In this document: in pieces, positions 9,085 through 16,814 of the stretch
Numbering within the stretch: the stretch's first letter is position 1
How the letters are laid out: every line of letters starts with the position of its first letter
NCBI GenBank assembly: GCA_025998575.1
Contig: BNWD01000002.1
Coordinates: 1 to 27,348, forward strand
Source of the DNA: Alphaproteobacteria bacterium
GTDB lineage: Bacteria > Pseudomonadota > Alphaproteobacteria > RUG11792
Length of the DNA: 27,348 bases
Direction: 5' to 3'
The notes under the pieces: generated by a model
Told to the model about the DNA's origin: nothing
Seen by the model: the letters and a program-made list of their open reading frames with translations, nothing else
Database searches by the model: none
Made by a program: the position numbers and the translations under genes

Positions 9085-10626
9085 ATGAAGGCGATATTTA
9101 TTACAACTCCTATATATTATGTCAATGCGAAGCCGCATATAGGGCATGCATATACTACCGTTGCTTGTGATGTTTTTGCCCGCTTTCATCGGATGCTCGG
9201 ACATGATGTAAAATTTACGACTGGGACGGACGAACACGGAAATAAGATTGAGCAAATTGCTAAAAAGTTGAACAAAAAACCGCAGGAGTTCGTTGATGAT
9301 ATATCTCTATTGTTTTTGAATCTTTTGCCAGCGCTTAATATTAGCAATGATGATTTTATCAGGACAACACAACTGCGACATAAAAAAGCCGTGGCTCATT
9401 TTTGGAACAAGCTTTATGGAAATGGTTATATCTATCTTGGAGAATATTCAGGTTGGTATGACATGCAAAATGAAGCGTATTTTTCTGAAGACGAAATAAA
9501 CGACGGAAAGTCTCCGCTTGGCGGCGCTATTCAGTTCATGACAGAGCCGTGTTACTTCTTCAAACTTTCAGAATTTGGAGAAAAATTATTAAAGTTTTAT
9601 GATAAAAATCCAGATTTTATTTTTCCGTTGCAGCGGCGAAACGAAGTTATTTCATTTGTCAAGCGGGGTTTGGCGGATTTGGCCATTTCGCGGACCTCAT
9701 TTAACTGGGGCATTTCCGTGCCGAATGATCCGAAGCATGTCATTTATGTGTGGCTCGATGCTCTGACAAATTATTTAACATTAAATGGGTATCCTGAAAA
9801 CGAGAACCAGTCGGAAGATGCATTTTGGCAAAGCTCTCACCATTTTGTTGGGAAGGAGATAGTTCGCTTTCATGCAATATATTGGCCGGCGTTTTTGATG
9901 GCTGCTGATATGCCTCCGCCAAAACATGTTGTTTCTCATGGATGGTGGCTGAGTGAAGGCGAAAAAATGTCGAAGTCGCTTGGCAATGTTCAAGATCCAC
10001 TCAAATATTGCGCTTTGTTTGGTTCTGACGCATTGCGTTATTTTTTGCTCCGCGAGTTGCCGTTCGGATCTGACGGAAATTTCTCGTTGGAAGGCTTTGT
10101 CAACAGATATAACTCAATTTTATCTAATTCTTATGGAAATTTATGTCAACGAGTTTTGTCCTTCATTTGCAAAGGTTGTGACAAAATAATCTATCGGCCG
10201 TCCAAGCTTGATCCGTGTGACGTTGAATTTATTGATTCCGTTAAAGCCGCACTTGCTAGTATTGCTTCTTTGATTGAACAATTTGCGTTCAGTCGATATC
10301 TGGAACAGATCGAACTTGCTGTGTCAGCTGCAAACAAATATGTTGACGCACAAAAACCTTGGGTTTTAAAGGATTCTTGTCCACAACGAATGCAAGATAT
10401 TTTATTCATTTTGGTTGAGCAGATATATGCAATAACAAAATATTTCTGGCCTGTCATTCCACTTGCCGCTGAAAAAATTTTGCAACAAATTAATGTTCCT
10501 TATTCGTTGCCGCTGTCTTGTCAAGATGAATTTCCAAATGTCGTTCACGTCAATCAGCCGGAGCCTGCTTTTATGAGAATCGATGTGTCCGATCTTGGAA
10601 AATTTGATGTATATTCAAAAGATTAA
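9085..10626 (+). CDS. metG: methionyl-tRNA synthetase
   Basis: Charges tRNA-Met. The 513-residue class I synthetase has the HIGH motif in PHIGHAYT and KMSKS in GEKMSKSLGNV. Further landmarks are TGTDEHGNKIEQIA and the connective region YSGWYDMQNEAYFSEDEI, which lacks zinc-binding cysteines, as in the compact alphaproteobacterial type. No C-terminal EMAP dimerisation domain is present. I start at ATG 9085 (MKAIFITTPIYYVN), since family proteins begin at this point and the longer frame from 9055 would overlap rplS. The Shine-Dalgarno is weak, so translation may be coupled to rplS. The 3' end overlaps gpsA by about 20 bases. Confidence 0.96.
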   Translation: MKAIFITTPIYYVNAKPHIGHAYTTVACDVFARFHRMLGHDVKFTTGTDEHGNKIEQIAKKLNKKPQEFVDDISLLFLNLLPALNISNDDFIRTTQLRHKKAVAHFWNKLYGNGYIYLGEYSGWYDMQNEAYFSEDEINDGKSPLGGAIQFMTEPCYFFKLSEFGEKLLKFYDKNPDFIFPLQRRNEVISFVKRGLADLAISRTSFNWGISVPNDPKHVIYVWLDALTNYLTLNGYPENENQSEDAFWQSSHHFVGKEIVRFHAIYWPAFLMAADMPPPKHVVSHGWWLSEGEKMSKSLGNVQDPLKYCALFGSDALRYFLLRELPFGSDGNFSLEGFVNRYNSILSNSYGNLCQRVLSFICKGCDKIIYRPSKLDPCDVEFIDSVKAALASIASLIEQFAFSRYLEQIELAVSAANKYVDAQKPWVLKDSCPQRMQDILFILVEQIYAITKYFWPVIPLAAEKILQQINVPYSLPLSCQDEFPNVVHVNQPEPAFMRIDVSDLGKFDVYSKD

Positions 10627-11575
10627 CCGCATTGCAGTTCTTGGCGCTGGAGCTTTTGGAACTGCTTTGGCTGTTTTGTATTCCAAAAAATTTGATGTGA
10701 GTTTGTATTCGTGTTTTCAAGATCATGTTGCAAAAATGAAGAAGAAGCGTCAAAATGACTTCTTGGAAAACGTTGATATTCCGGCCTCTATTGATATAGA
10801 TGTTATCAATTCTTTTCAAAAAAGCAAATTCGATTGTGTTTTCTGGGCGTTTCCGTTAAAGCCTTCTCTTGAGATTTTGCGCCAAATAGCTGCGCATTTG
10901 GACGGGAATAACGTAATAATATGCGCCAAGGGGTTGCTCCATGATGGCACTTTTTTAACAGACGCTTTTTCGAAAATATTGCCGAATTCGCGGCTCGGAT
11001 ATCTTTCTGGGCCGAATTTCGCACATGAACTCGCTGCGTTCAATAATTCGGCGGCCATCATAAGCGCGACTGATATATTACATGCTTCTGATTTTGCAAA
11101 CGCGCTTTCGCTCGAAACATTCAAATTGTTTCCATCCACGGATGTGAAAGGCGCTCAACTCTGCGGAGCAGGAAAAAACATCATAGCCATCGCTTCAGGA
11201 ATCGTCGCTGGTTTGCATCTTGGATATAACGCACAGGCCGCTCTTGTTACGGAAGGACTTTTGGAAATATCTGCGCTTGGTGTTGCGCTTGGGTGCAAAA
11301 GTGAGACTTTTCAAGGCTTATGTGGATTTGGCGACCTTTTTTTGACAGCCTCAAGCGGGCTCTCGAGAAACAGATCTTTTGGAGAAAAATTAGCAAAAAA
11401 AGAGCTTTCGAAATCGAATCAAAAACCTGAGCAAACATGCGAGGGTTATGAAAGTGTTGTCCAGATACTACATCTTTCAAAAAAACATAGTATTAACGTG
11501 CCGATTTGTCAAGCTGTTTATCGGATTTTATTTGAAAACGCTGCGCCAGAATCCATTATAGATGTTTTTAAATAA
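10607..11575 (+). CDS. gpsA: glycerol-3-phosphate dehydrogenase [NAD(P)+]
   Basis: Reduces dihydroxyacetone phosphate to sn-glycerol-3-phosphate for phospholipid synthesis. The protein has 322 residues from ATG 10607. The Rossmann loop is IAVLGAGAFGTALAV (residues 9-23). SGPNFAHELA and CGAGKNIIAIASGIVAGL carry the substrate lysine, and GYNAQAALVTEGLLEI and GLCGFGDLFLTASSGLSRNR are strong GpsA signatures. The alternative start 10583 adds eight unconserved residues, and GGA upstream of 10607 favours the later one. It overlaps metG at its start and the AddB-like frame at its end by 14 bases. With tpiA downstream it can draw lipid glycerol from triose phosphates. Confidence 0.95.
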   Translation: MYIQKINRIAVLGAGAFGTALAVLYSKKFDVSLYSCFQDHVAKMKKKRQNDFLENVDIPASIDIDVINSFQKSKFDCVFWAFPLKPSLEILRQIAAHLDGNNVIICAKGLLHDGTFLTDAFSKILPNSRLGYLSGPNFAHELAAFNNSAAIISATDILHASDFANALSLETFKLFPSTDVKGAQLCGAGKNIIAIASGIVAGLHLGYNAQAALVTEGLLEISALGVALGCKSETFQGLCGFGDLFLTASSGLSRNRSFGEKLAKKELSKSNQKPEQTCEGYESVVQILHLSKKHSINVPICQAVYRILFENAAPESIIDVFK

Positions 11576-13322
11576 CATAACTTCAATAGAACGGCTATCG
11601 CTTTTGACGAGAGCCGTTTTGCAGCATGATACAAATATTGGCCTAATATCGGCAGTGAAAATAGCAAAGAAACTGGCAGAAGCTATTGATGAATTGCGAA
11701 AATTTAAAATAAATATCTCAAAAATAAATTTAAAATATTGCGCGTTTTTCCCAGAGCATATAAAAAAAAGGCTAGAATTTTTATTAATTTTTTTTGAAAA
11801 TTGGTTCGAAATTTTAAATAAATTAGAGAAAAATGATATTGAAATTGAATATAATAATTATCTTTTTGAAAATCAGACAGATTGTATACAACAAGCTGGG
11901 GTTTCTTTGTTTCAGGCGGAAGACTTACTCCAAGAAATTGATTTCATAATGAGTGTTATAATTGAAAATGAAGATAAAACGATTTCTATTATCGCTCTTA
12001 ATAAACAGTTGTATGAACTGCTGCTGATTCGATTAGGTTTGGAAAATATAGAATATTCTTCGTATATAGAGCATTTCGATAGAAAATCTAAATATTTAAT
12101 AGAATTTATTAATGAAATTGAGAAAAATTTTGGAGATTTCGGTGAGATTTCTAAGAATGATTTTGATAACTTAGTTAAGGAATTATTGGAATTTTATCCA
12201 CAGCAAAAGCAAGAAAAAAGAAAAGTTTCTTTAATAAAAATAACTGATATACCTTCTTTTACCCCGGAGATTGTTATCGCATCTTCAATGAATGAAGGTC
12301 AGTGGAACATGAGGCATCCAGGAGAGTATTGGTTGCCAAGGATTGTGAGGAGTTATCTCTGTTTACCAATCGAAAATTTTCAAAAAATTACAGAGAATTA
12401 TTTCTATTCTATATTCAACAAAAACTCTAAAATCTTTTTGACAAGAGCGAAGAAGAGCGGAACAACTATATCGCAAAAAAGCTCGATTTTGGCAAAATTT
12501 GAAGCAAGATGCAAGATAAAAAATATTAAAATTGAAAGTAAATTTTTAAATAATTTTTATACAAAAAGCGAAATAAAACAATCAGATAATTTTCATAAAA
12601 ACTTTGTTATACCAACTGAGTTAAGTTCGTCTAGCGTTGAGTTGTTAGAGAGCAATCCTTATATTTTTTTTGCGAGAGAAATTTTAAATATTTATCCGGA
12701 AAATTGCGATAAATTTATTGCAAATTTATCACAATTATTTAAGAAATTTTTATATTCATTTTACACAAATAACAATAAAATTCAAGATATTCTGGAGCAA
12801 GTCAAGGAGATTGATCCGTTTTATTATCAGAAATTTAAAAGTGTTTTGGAGTGGCTAAATATTAATGAAAAAAATCAATATATTTCTGATTTTTTTTATA
12901 ATGTTCATGGAAAAATTGCATTTCCGATTTTTTTTTCTGAAAAAGAAAATTATTTTGTTGACATATCTGCTTTTTTTGATAAAATAACAGTACATGGTAG
13001 TTATGCTATCATGCATTTTCATAAATTCCTATATGAAGTAAAAAATCGTGTTCTGACAGCGGCTTTGGTCGCTGAACACGGTCAATTATCAGAAATCATT
13101 CCTCCGATTCGAGAAGCAAGAATTTTGTCTTTGACAACTAATGCGGCAAATTGGTATGCGCCAACCGAGATCAAAACAATTGAAATTTCGAAAAAGATGA
13201 TTGATGATCACAAGGAGCATATAATGAATCTTTTGGAAGAATATTTCGTAAAAAAAGATTTAGAATTTTATGAAAAATCAAAACAAATTTTCAACAAATA
13301 CAAACATTTTGAAAGGAGATAA
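11562..13322 (+). CDS. truncated AddB-like DNA repair protein
   Basis: AddB is the helicase-like/nuclease partner of AddAB double-strand-break repair. This 586-residue version is far shorter than the roughly 1000 of the alphaproteobacterial family. It begins at IERLSLLTRAVL, which in the family lies well past the Walker A region, so the ATPase loop is absent. Recognisable parts are MNEGQWNMRHPGEYWLPRIV (243-262), IFLTRAKKSG (291-300) and SSSVELLESNPYIFFAREIL (357-376), which match LNEG.W, LTRA and DPY.FYAR.IL segments. At the expected DYKTG nuclease motif the protein reads AIMHFHKFLYEVKN (around 482-495), so the catalytic Asp-x-Lys is degraded. Base composition is more AT-rich (Lys, Asn, Ile) than its neighbours. 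It is translationally linked to gpsA by a 14-base overlap. It is probably a decaying or non-catalytic form. Confidence 0.72.
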   Translation: MFLNNITSIERLSLLTRAVLQHDTNIGLISAVKIAKKLAEAIDELRKFKINISKINLKYCAFFPEHIKKRLEFLLIFFENWFEILNKLEKNDIEIEYNNYLFENQTDCIQQAGVSLFQAEDLLQEIDFIMSVIIENEDKTISIIALNKQLYELLLIRLGLENIEYSSYIEHFDRKSKYLIEFINEIEKNFGDFGEISKNDFDNLVKELLEFYPQQKQEKRKVSLIKITDIPSFTPEIVIASSMNEGQWNMRHPGEYWLPRIVRSYLCLPIENFQKITENYFYSIFNKNSKIFLTRAKKSGTTISQKSSILAKFEARCKIKNIKIESKFLNNFYTKSEIKQSDNFHKNFVIPTELSSSSVELLESNPYIFFAREILNIYPENCDKFIANLSQLFKKFLYSFYTNNNKIQDILEQVKEIDPFYYQKFKSVLEWLNINEKNQYISDFFYNVHGKIAFPIFFSEKENYFVDISAFFDKITVHGSYAIMHFHKFLYEVKNRVLTAALVAEHGQLSEIIPPIREARILSLTTNAANWYAPTEIKTIEISKKMIDDHKEHIMNLLEEYFVKKDLEFYEKSKQIFNKYKHFERR

Positions 13323-13324
13323 AC

Positions 13325-13999
13325 ATGTCTAAATTAATAATCGGTAATTGGAAAATGAACGGTAGTATTCCACTTTTAAATGCATTTATTGATTCGATAC
13401 ATTGCGAAAATTTCGTCTTGGCAGTTCCGAATGTTTTCGTAGCATATTCTCACATGAAAGATAAATTTTTAAAATTAGCCGCTCAAGATTGCTCAATTTT
13501 CCAAGGATGCGGAGCGCGAACTGGTGAAATTTCGGCCGATATTTTAAAAGAGTCAGGCGCGGAATTTATTATCCTCGGACACAGCGAACGTCGCGCACTC
13601 TCTAGCTTTGACGGCATTGACTCGATCTATAAAAAATTGAACAACTCGATAAAGGCTGGATTAAAAGTTATTCTTTGCGTTGCCGAGAATTTTAATAAAT
13701 TATTAGATAAAAATACTTCTGAATTTATTATAAATAATATTGAAAATATTTATATAGCATTCGAGCCAATTTCGGCCATAGGCTCTGGGAAAGCAGCGTC
13801 TTTGCAGGAGATAGTCGACACTTTAAATGCTATCAAATCAAAATTTTCTGGTATAAAATGTATATATGGAGGAAGTGTCAACAGTGAAAATTCGGCGGAA
13901 ATTTTGACTCTCGAATCCGTCGACGGCGTGTTGATCGGCGGATCCAGTTTGAGGCTCGGCGAAATGAAGGCGATCTTGGGGTGCGACGCTCAAGTTTAA
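13325..13999 (+). CDS. tpiA: triosephosphate isomerase
   Basis: Interconverts DHAP and glyceraldehyde-3-phosphate. AGGAGATAAAC before ATG 13325 is a good Shine-Dalgarno. The catalytic set is visible: N8 and K10 (GNWKMN), H86 (ILGHSERR) and E147 (AFEPISAIGSGKAAS). The phosphate-binding glycines are in YGGSVNSEN and VDGVLIGGSSL. At 224 residues it is about 25 shorter than usual, with the losses in helices after CVAENFNK and elsewhere, and the common Trp after EP is Ser. The active site looks intact. It lies two bases after the AddB-like gene and supplies or removes DHAP for GpsA upstream. Confidence 0.93.
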   Translation: MSKLIIGNWKMNGSIPLLNAFIDSIHCENFVLAVPNVFVAYSHMKDKFLKLAAQDCSIFQGCGARTGEISADILKESGAEFIILGHSERRALSSFDGIDSIYKKLNNSIKAGLKVILCVAENFNKLLDKNTSEFIINNIENIYIAFEPISAIGSGKAASLQEIVDTLNAIKSKFSGIKCIYGGSVNSENSAEILTLESVDGVLIGGSSLRLGEMKAILGCDAQV

Positions 14000-14002
14000 G
14001 TC

Positions 14003-14021
14003 AACATTTGTTAATGTTTTT
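14003..14021 (+). terminator. weak hairpin with T-run after tpiA
   Basis: AACATT-TGTT-AATGTT followed by three further T's. The stem is six pairs and AT-rich, so it is a weak intrinsic terminator, placed just between the end of tpiA and the rpsA promoter. Confidence 0.4.
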
Positions 14022-14060
14022 AAATTGAAAACAATGCTTTTAATTTAAAAAAATGTGTGA

Positions 14061-14080
14061 TATCCTGAATATATAAGGTA
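14061..14080 (+). promoter_or_regulatory. rpsA promoter -10 with conserved leader motif
   Basis: TATCCT at 14061-14066 is followed by GAATATATAAGG. The same TATCCTGAATATA...AAGG block precedes pntAA at 16775. The -35 here (TTTTAA at 14038, 17-base spacing) is poor, so an activator or an alternative contact may be involved. Confidence 0.45.
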
Positions 14081-14129
14081 TTTGGGCATTTTTGCAGAGC
14101 GTTTTCGTTTTGCGCAAAACAAGGTGAAT

Positions 14130-15821
14130 ATGAGTAAAGTTGAATCGAAGGAACAGTTTAATTTCGCGGCAATGTTGGATGAGTCTTTGCAGACTGCGTC
14201 CTCGTTGGATAGCAAGGTTGTCGTTGGAACTATTGTTGGGATTAATGGCGATAAAGTGGTTGTTGATGTCGGGTTGAAGTCTGAGGGCAGACTGTTGCTG
14301 AATGATGTCATTGCTTTGAAGGGGACGTCTGATGTAAAAATAGGCGACACGTTGAGTGTTTATGTTGAGAAGTTTGAGGACAAGAATGGCTCTTTGATTC
14401 TGAGCATTGAGCGGGCAAAAAAGGAAGCTGTCTGGTCGGAATTAGATAAACATTTTGCTGACAAAACTACGATTAGTTGTGTCGTTATGACGCGCAGCAA
14501 GGGTGGGTTTCTGGTGGATATTCGCGGTACTCAGGCGTTTTTGCCTGGAAGCCAAGTTGATATGCGCAGCTTGAAAGATCAGTCGGCTATTGTTGGTTCG
14601 ACGTTCCAAGTCAAGATAATCAAGATGGACAAAGCTCGTAATAATATTGTAGTTTCACGACGCCTCGCCAACGAAGAATCCCAGCTCGAACTGCGCAAAA
14701 ATGTTCTGGAGAGTTTGGTGGAGGGCGAGATCAGGACTGGCATTGTTAAAAACACTACTGAATATGGCGCATTCGTTGATTTGGGCGGTATTGATGGCCT
14801 TGTGCATGTCACTGATATTGCTTGGCGGCGTGTCGCATCGCCTGCTGATGTTCTGAAGATTAATGAAGAAGTGAAGGTTATTGTCTTGAAGGTGAACAAA
14901 GAAAGTGGACGCATATCTTTGGGAATTAAGCAGCTGACTGATTCTCCTTGGTCTGGAATTGAAGACCGTTATGCCGTTGGTTCCGTTTATCCTGGAACCA
15001 TTGTAAATACCACTGAATATGGGGCTTTCGTTGAACTTGAACCTTGTATCGAAGGCATGGCATATTTATCTGAACTTGTTTGGGGGCGCAAGAATGTTAT
15101 TCCGAGCAAGGTTTTCAGTGTTGGGATGAAAGTGAATGCTCTGGTTTTGGAGGTCAACGCTTCGAAACGCAAGATAGCTCTTGGGTTGAAGCAATGCACT
15201 CCGAATCCGTGGAAAGAGTTTGCTGACAAAAATCCAATTAATTCAGTCATCAAAGGGACTGTGAGTTCTATTACTGAGTTTGGCATTTTCATCACCGTTG
15301 GCGATATCGATGGGATGGTGCATTTGTCTGACGTTTCTTGGGATTCTGAACATCAGGAGAGCAAGTCTTTGCCATATCAAAAAGGACAGGAACTAGAAGT
15401 CGTTGTTTTGGACGTTAATATAGAAAAAGAACGCATAAATTTGGGTATAAAACAGCTTCATCACGATCCTTTGAAAGATGCCTTTACAATAAATCGCGGC
15501 GACACTGTAACTGCAACTGTCTCTGGTTGCAATGCTGCTGGCATAGATGTGACACTGGAAAATGGCTTGCCTGGTTTTGTTAAGAAGATGGATTTGTCCA
15601 TTGACAAGTTCTTGCAGAAGACTGAGAATTTCACTGTTGGTGACAAGATTGAGGCCGTCGTTTTGACCGTTGATAAGCAGGCTCGTAAGGCCAATCTTTC
15701 TATAAAAGCTCTCGAATCGAAACTAGAAAATGAAGCTTTGAAGAATTATGGTTCTTCTTCTGATAACGGAGCTTGTCTTGGAGACCTTTTGGATGATGCG
15801 ATGAAGGATAAGTTAACGTAA
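14130..15821 (+). CDS. rpsA: 30S ribosomal protein S1
   Basis: mRNA-binding ribosomal protein for initiation on structured or weak Shine-Dalgarno messages. The 563 residues contain six S1 folds: VGTIVGINGDKVVVDVG, ISCVVMTRSKGGFLVDI, TGIVKNTTEYGAFVDLGG, PGTIVNTTEYGAFVELE, KGTVSSITEFGIFITVGD and TATVSGCNAAGIDVTLE. This is the full alphaproteobacterial set. AAGGTG lies 5 bases before ATG 14130, which I prefer over the longest frame from 14082, because the extra residues lie in the predicted leader. The SemiSWEET gene follows after 7 bases. Since several genes here lack a good Shine-Dalgarno, S1 may matter strongly for their initiation (inference). Confidence 0.96.
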   Translation: MSKVESKEQFNFAAMLDESLQTASSLDSKVVVGTIVGINGDKVVVDVGLKSEGRLLLNDVIALKGTSDVKIGDTLSVYVEKFEDKNGSLILSIERAKKEAVWSELDKHFADKTTISCVVMTRSKGGFLVDIRGTQAFLPGSQVDMRSLKDQSAIVGSTFQVKIIKMDKARNNIVVSRRLANEESQLELRKNVLESLVEGEIRTGIVKNTTEYGAFVDLGGIDGLVHVTDIAWRRVASPADVLKINEEVKVIVLKVNKESGRISLGIKQLTDSPWSGIEDRYAVGSVYPGTIVNTTEYGAFVELEPCIEGMAYLSELVWGRKNVIPSKVFSVGMKVNALVLEVNASKRKIALGLKQCTPNPWKEFADKNPINSVIKGTVSSITEFGIFITVGDIDGMVHLSDVSWDSEHQESKSLPYQKGQELEVVVLDVNIEKERINLGIKQLHHDPLKDAFTINRGDTVTATVSGCNAAGIDVTLENGLPGFVKKMDLSIDKFLQKTENFTVGDKIEAVVLTVDKQARKANLSIKALESKLENEALKNYGSSSDNGACLGDLLDDAMKDKLT

Positions 15822-15828
15822 CTCGACG

Positions 15829-16095
15829 ATGACTTTAATTGATTTCTTTGGGACGCTGGCTTTTGTAACATCGATTATAGGTCTCGTCCCTCAGATTTTG
15901 AAGTCTTACAAAACGAAATCGACGAAGGATATTTCATTTTTGATGCTGCTAAATTACGCGGTATGCGCGGCAGTTTGGGTGATTTATGGTACCTTTATTA
16001 GTTCTTCGTTTGTTGTTTGGAGCAACGCTGTTGCATTATTGAGTTCGATAGTGTCTATTATTCAGAAATATATTTATGATAAGAAGGGATTATAA
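15829..16095 (+). CDS. SemiSWEET (PQ-loop) transporter
   Basis: An 88-residue three-helix membrane protein of the SemiSWEET/MtN3 type, which works as a dimer to carry sugars or similar small solutes. The PQ motif is GLVPQILKSYKTKSTKDIS (residues 18-36), followed by FLMLLNYAVCAAVWVIYG, with a conserved Asn in the second helix, and a third helix from FVVWSNAVALLSSIVSII. Length and motif spacing are normal. It lies 7 bases after rpsA and overlaps thiN by 20 bases, so it is probably co-transcribed and coupled with thiN. The substrate cannot be read from sequence. PnuT-type thiamine carriers belong to a related fold, which makes thiamine a candidate worth testing. Confidence 0.85.
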   Translation: MTLIDFFGTLAFVTSIIGLVPQILKSYKTKSTKDISFLMLLNYAVCAAVWVIYGTFISSSFVVWSNAVALLSSIVSIIQKYIYDKKGL

Positions 16096-16705
16096 GTCAA
16101 TTTTGTGTTTAAACGGCGAACTACCGAGCTACGAATTTTTTGAAAATTTTGATCTACCAATAATAGCAGCTGACGGCGCTGCTAATTATTTAACAGAAAT
16201 TGGTATAGAGCCCAGTATTATAATTGGAGACATGGATAGTGTCAATAAAAATTTGTTATTAATCGGAAAATATATTGAAAGTAAAGATCAAAATTATTGT
16301 GATTTCGAAAAATCCATTGACTATATCAAGAAAAATAATTTGGAGCCAACGATAATTTTTGGTATAAACGGCGGATGTCTAGATCGCATATTAAATAATC
16401 TTAATATTTTTTCAAAAATTGACGCGACATTATATTGCGATGATATGTTTGGATTCGCAACGAGTTCGAACATTGAAATGACGCTTCCGCTCAATACAAA
16501 AATTTCTATTTTTGGACTGCCGAAATGCCTAATTTCTACCAGAGGTTTGAAGTGGGAATTAGATGACAGCATATTGAGTTTTCCAGATTTTAGTTCTTGT
16601 TGCAACAGGTCAATTATTCCGAAAATTTCATTTAAAATTTTATCAGGAAAAACGTTAATTTTTATATATACAGTTCCAATATTCGATGCAGGAATTTTTA
16701 TATAG
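16076..16705 (+). CDS. thiN: thiamine pyrophosphokinase
   Basis: Transfers pyrophosphate from ATP to thiamine, making the cofactor TPP directly from salvaged vitamin. The 209-residue protein has the family motifs in order: PIIAADGAANYL (28-39), IEPSIIIGDMDSV (44-56), YCDFEKSIDYI (74-84, equal to the D.EKA region) and FGINGGCLDRILNNLN (95-110). The usual GGR.DH is GGCLDR here, so the histidine is replaced by Arg. The C-terminal half is weakly conserved and Ile/Phe-rich, as usual. It overlaps the SemiSWEET gene by 20 bases. No TPP riboswitch is visible upstream of the run. Having this enzyme points to import of thiamine from outside. Confidence 0.85.
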   Translation: MIRRDYKSILCLNGELPSYEFFENFDLPIIAADGAANYLTEIGIEPSIIIGDMDSVNKNLLLIGKYIESKDQNYCDFEKSIDYIKKNNLEPTIIFGINGGCLDRILNNLNIFSKIDATLYCDDMFGFATSSNIEMTLPLNTKISIFGLPKCLISTRGLKWELDDSILSFPDFSSCCNRSIIPKISFKILSGKTLIFIYTVPIFDAGIFI

Positions 16706-16751
16706 ATAGAATAAAATTTGCTTAAAACACGATAAAAAATTATAAATAACG

Positions 16752-16790
16752 TTGCTAAACTGAAAAATATATGTTATCCTGAATATAAGG
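16752..16790 (+). promoter_or_regulatory. promoter and conserved leader of the pnt operon
   Basis: TTGCTA at 16752-16757, a 17-base spacer, and TATCCT at 16775-16780, then GAATATAAGG. The TATCCTGAATATA...AAGG block is shared with the rpsA promoter, which is unlikely for random AT-rich spacer. Confidence 0.55.
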
Positions 16791-16814
16791 ACGAGTATAT
16801 CGACGGATTTTTAA

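Noticed and set aside
15700-16076. A TPP riboswitch controlling thiN
   Set aside because: No CUGAGA-type core or matching helices upstream, and thiN is inside the rpsA run with overlapping genes.
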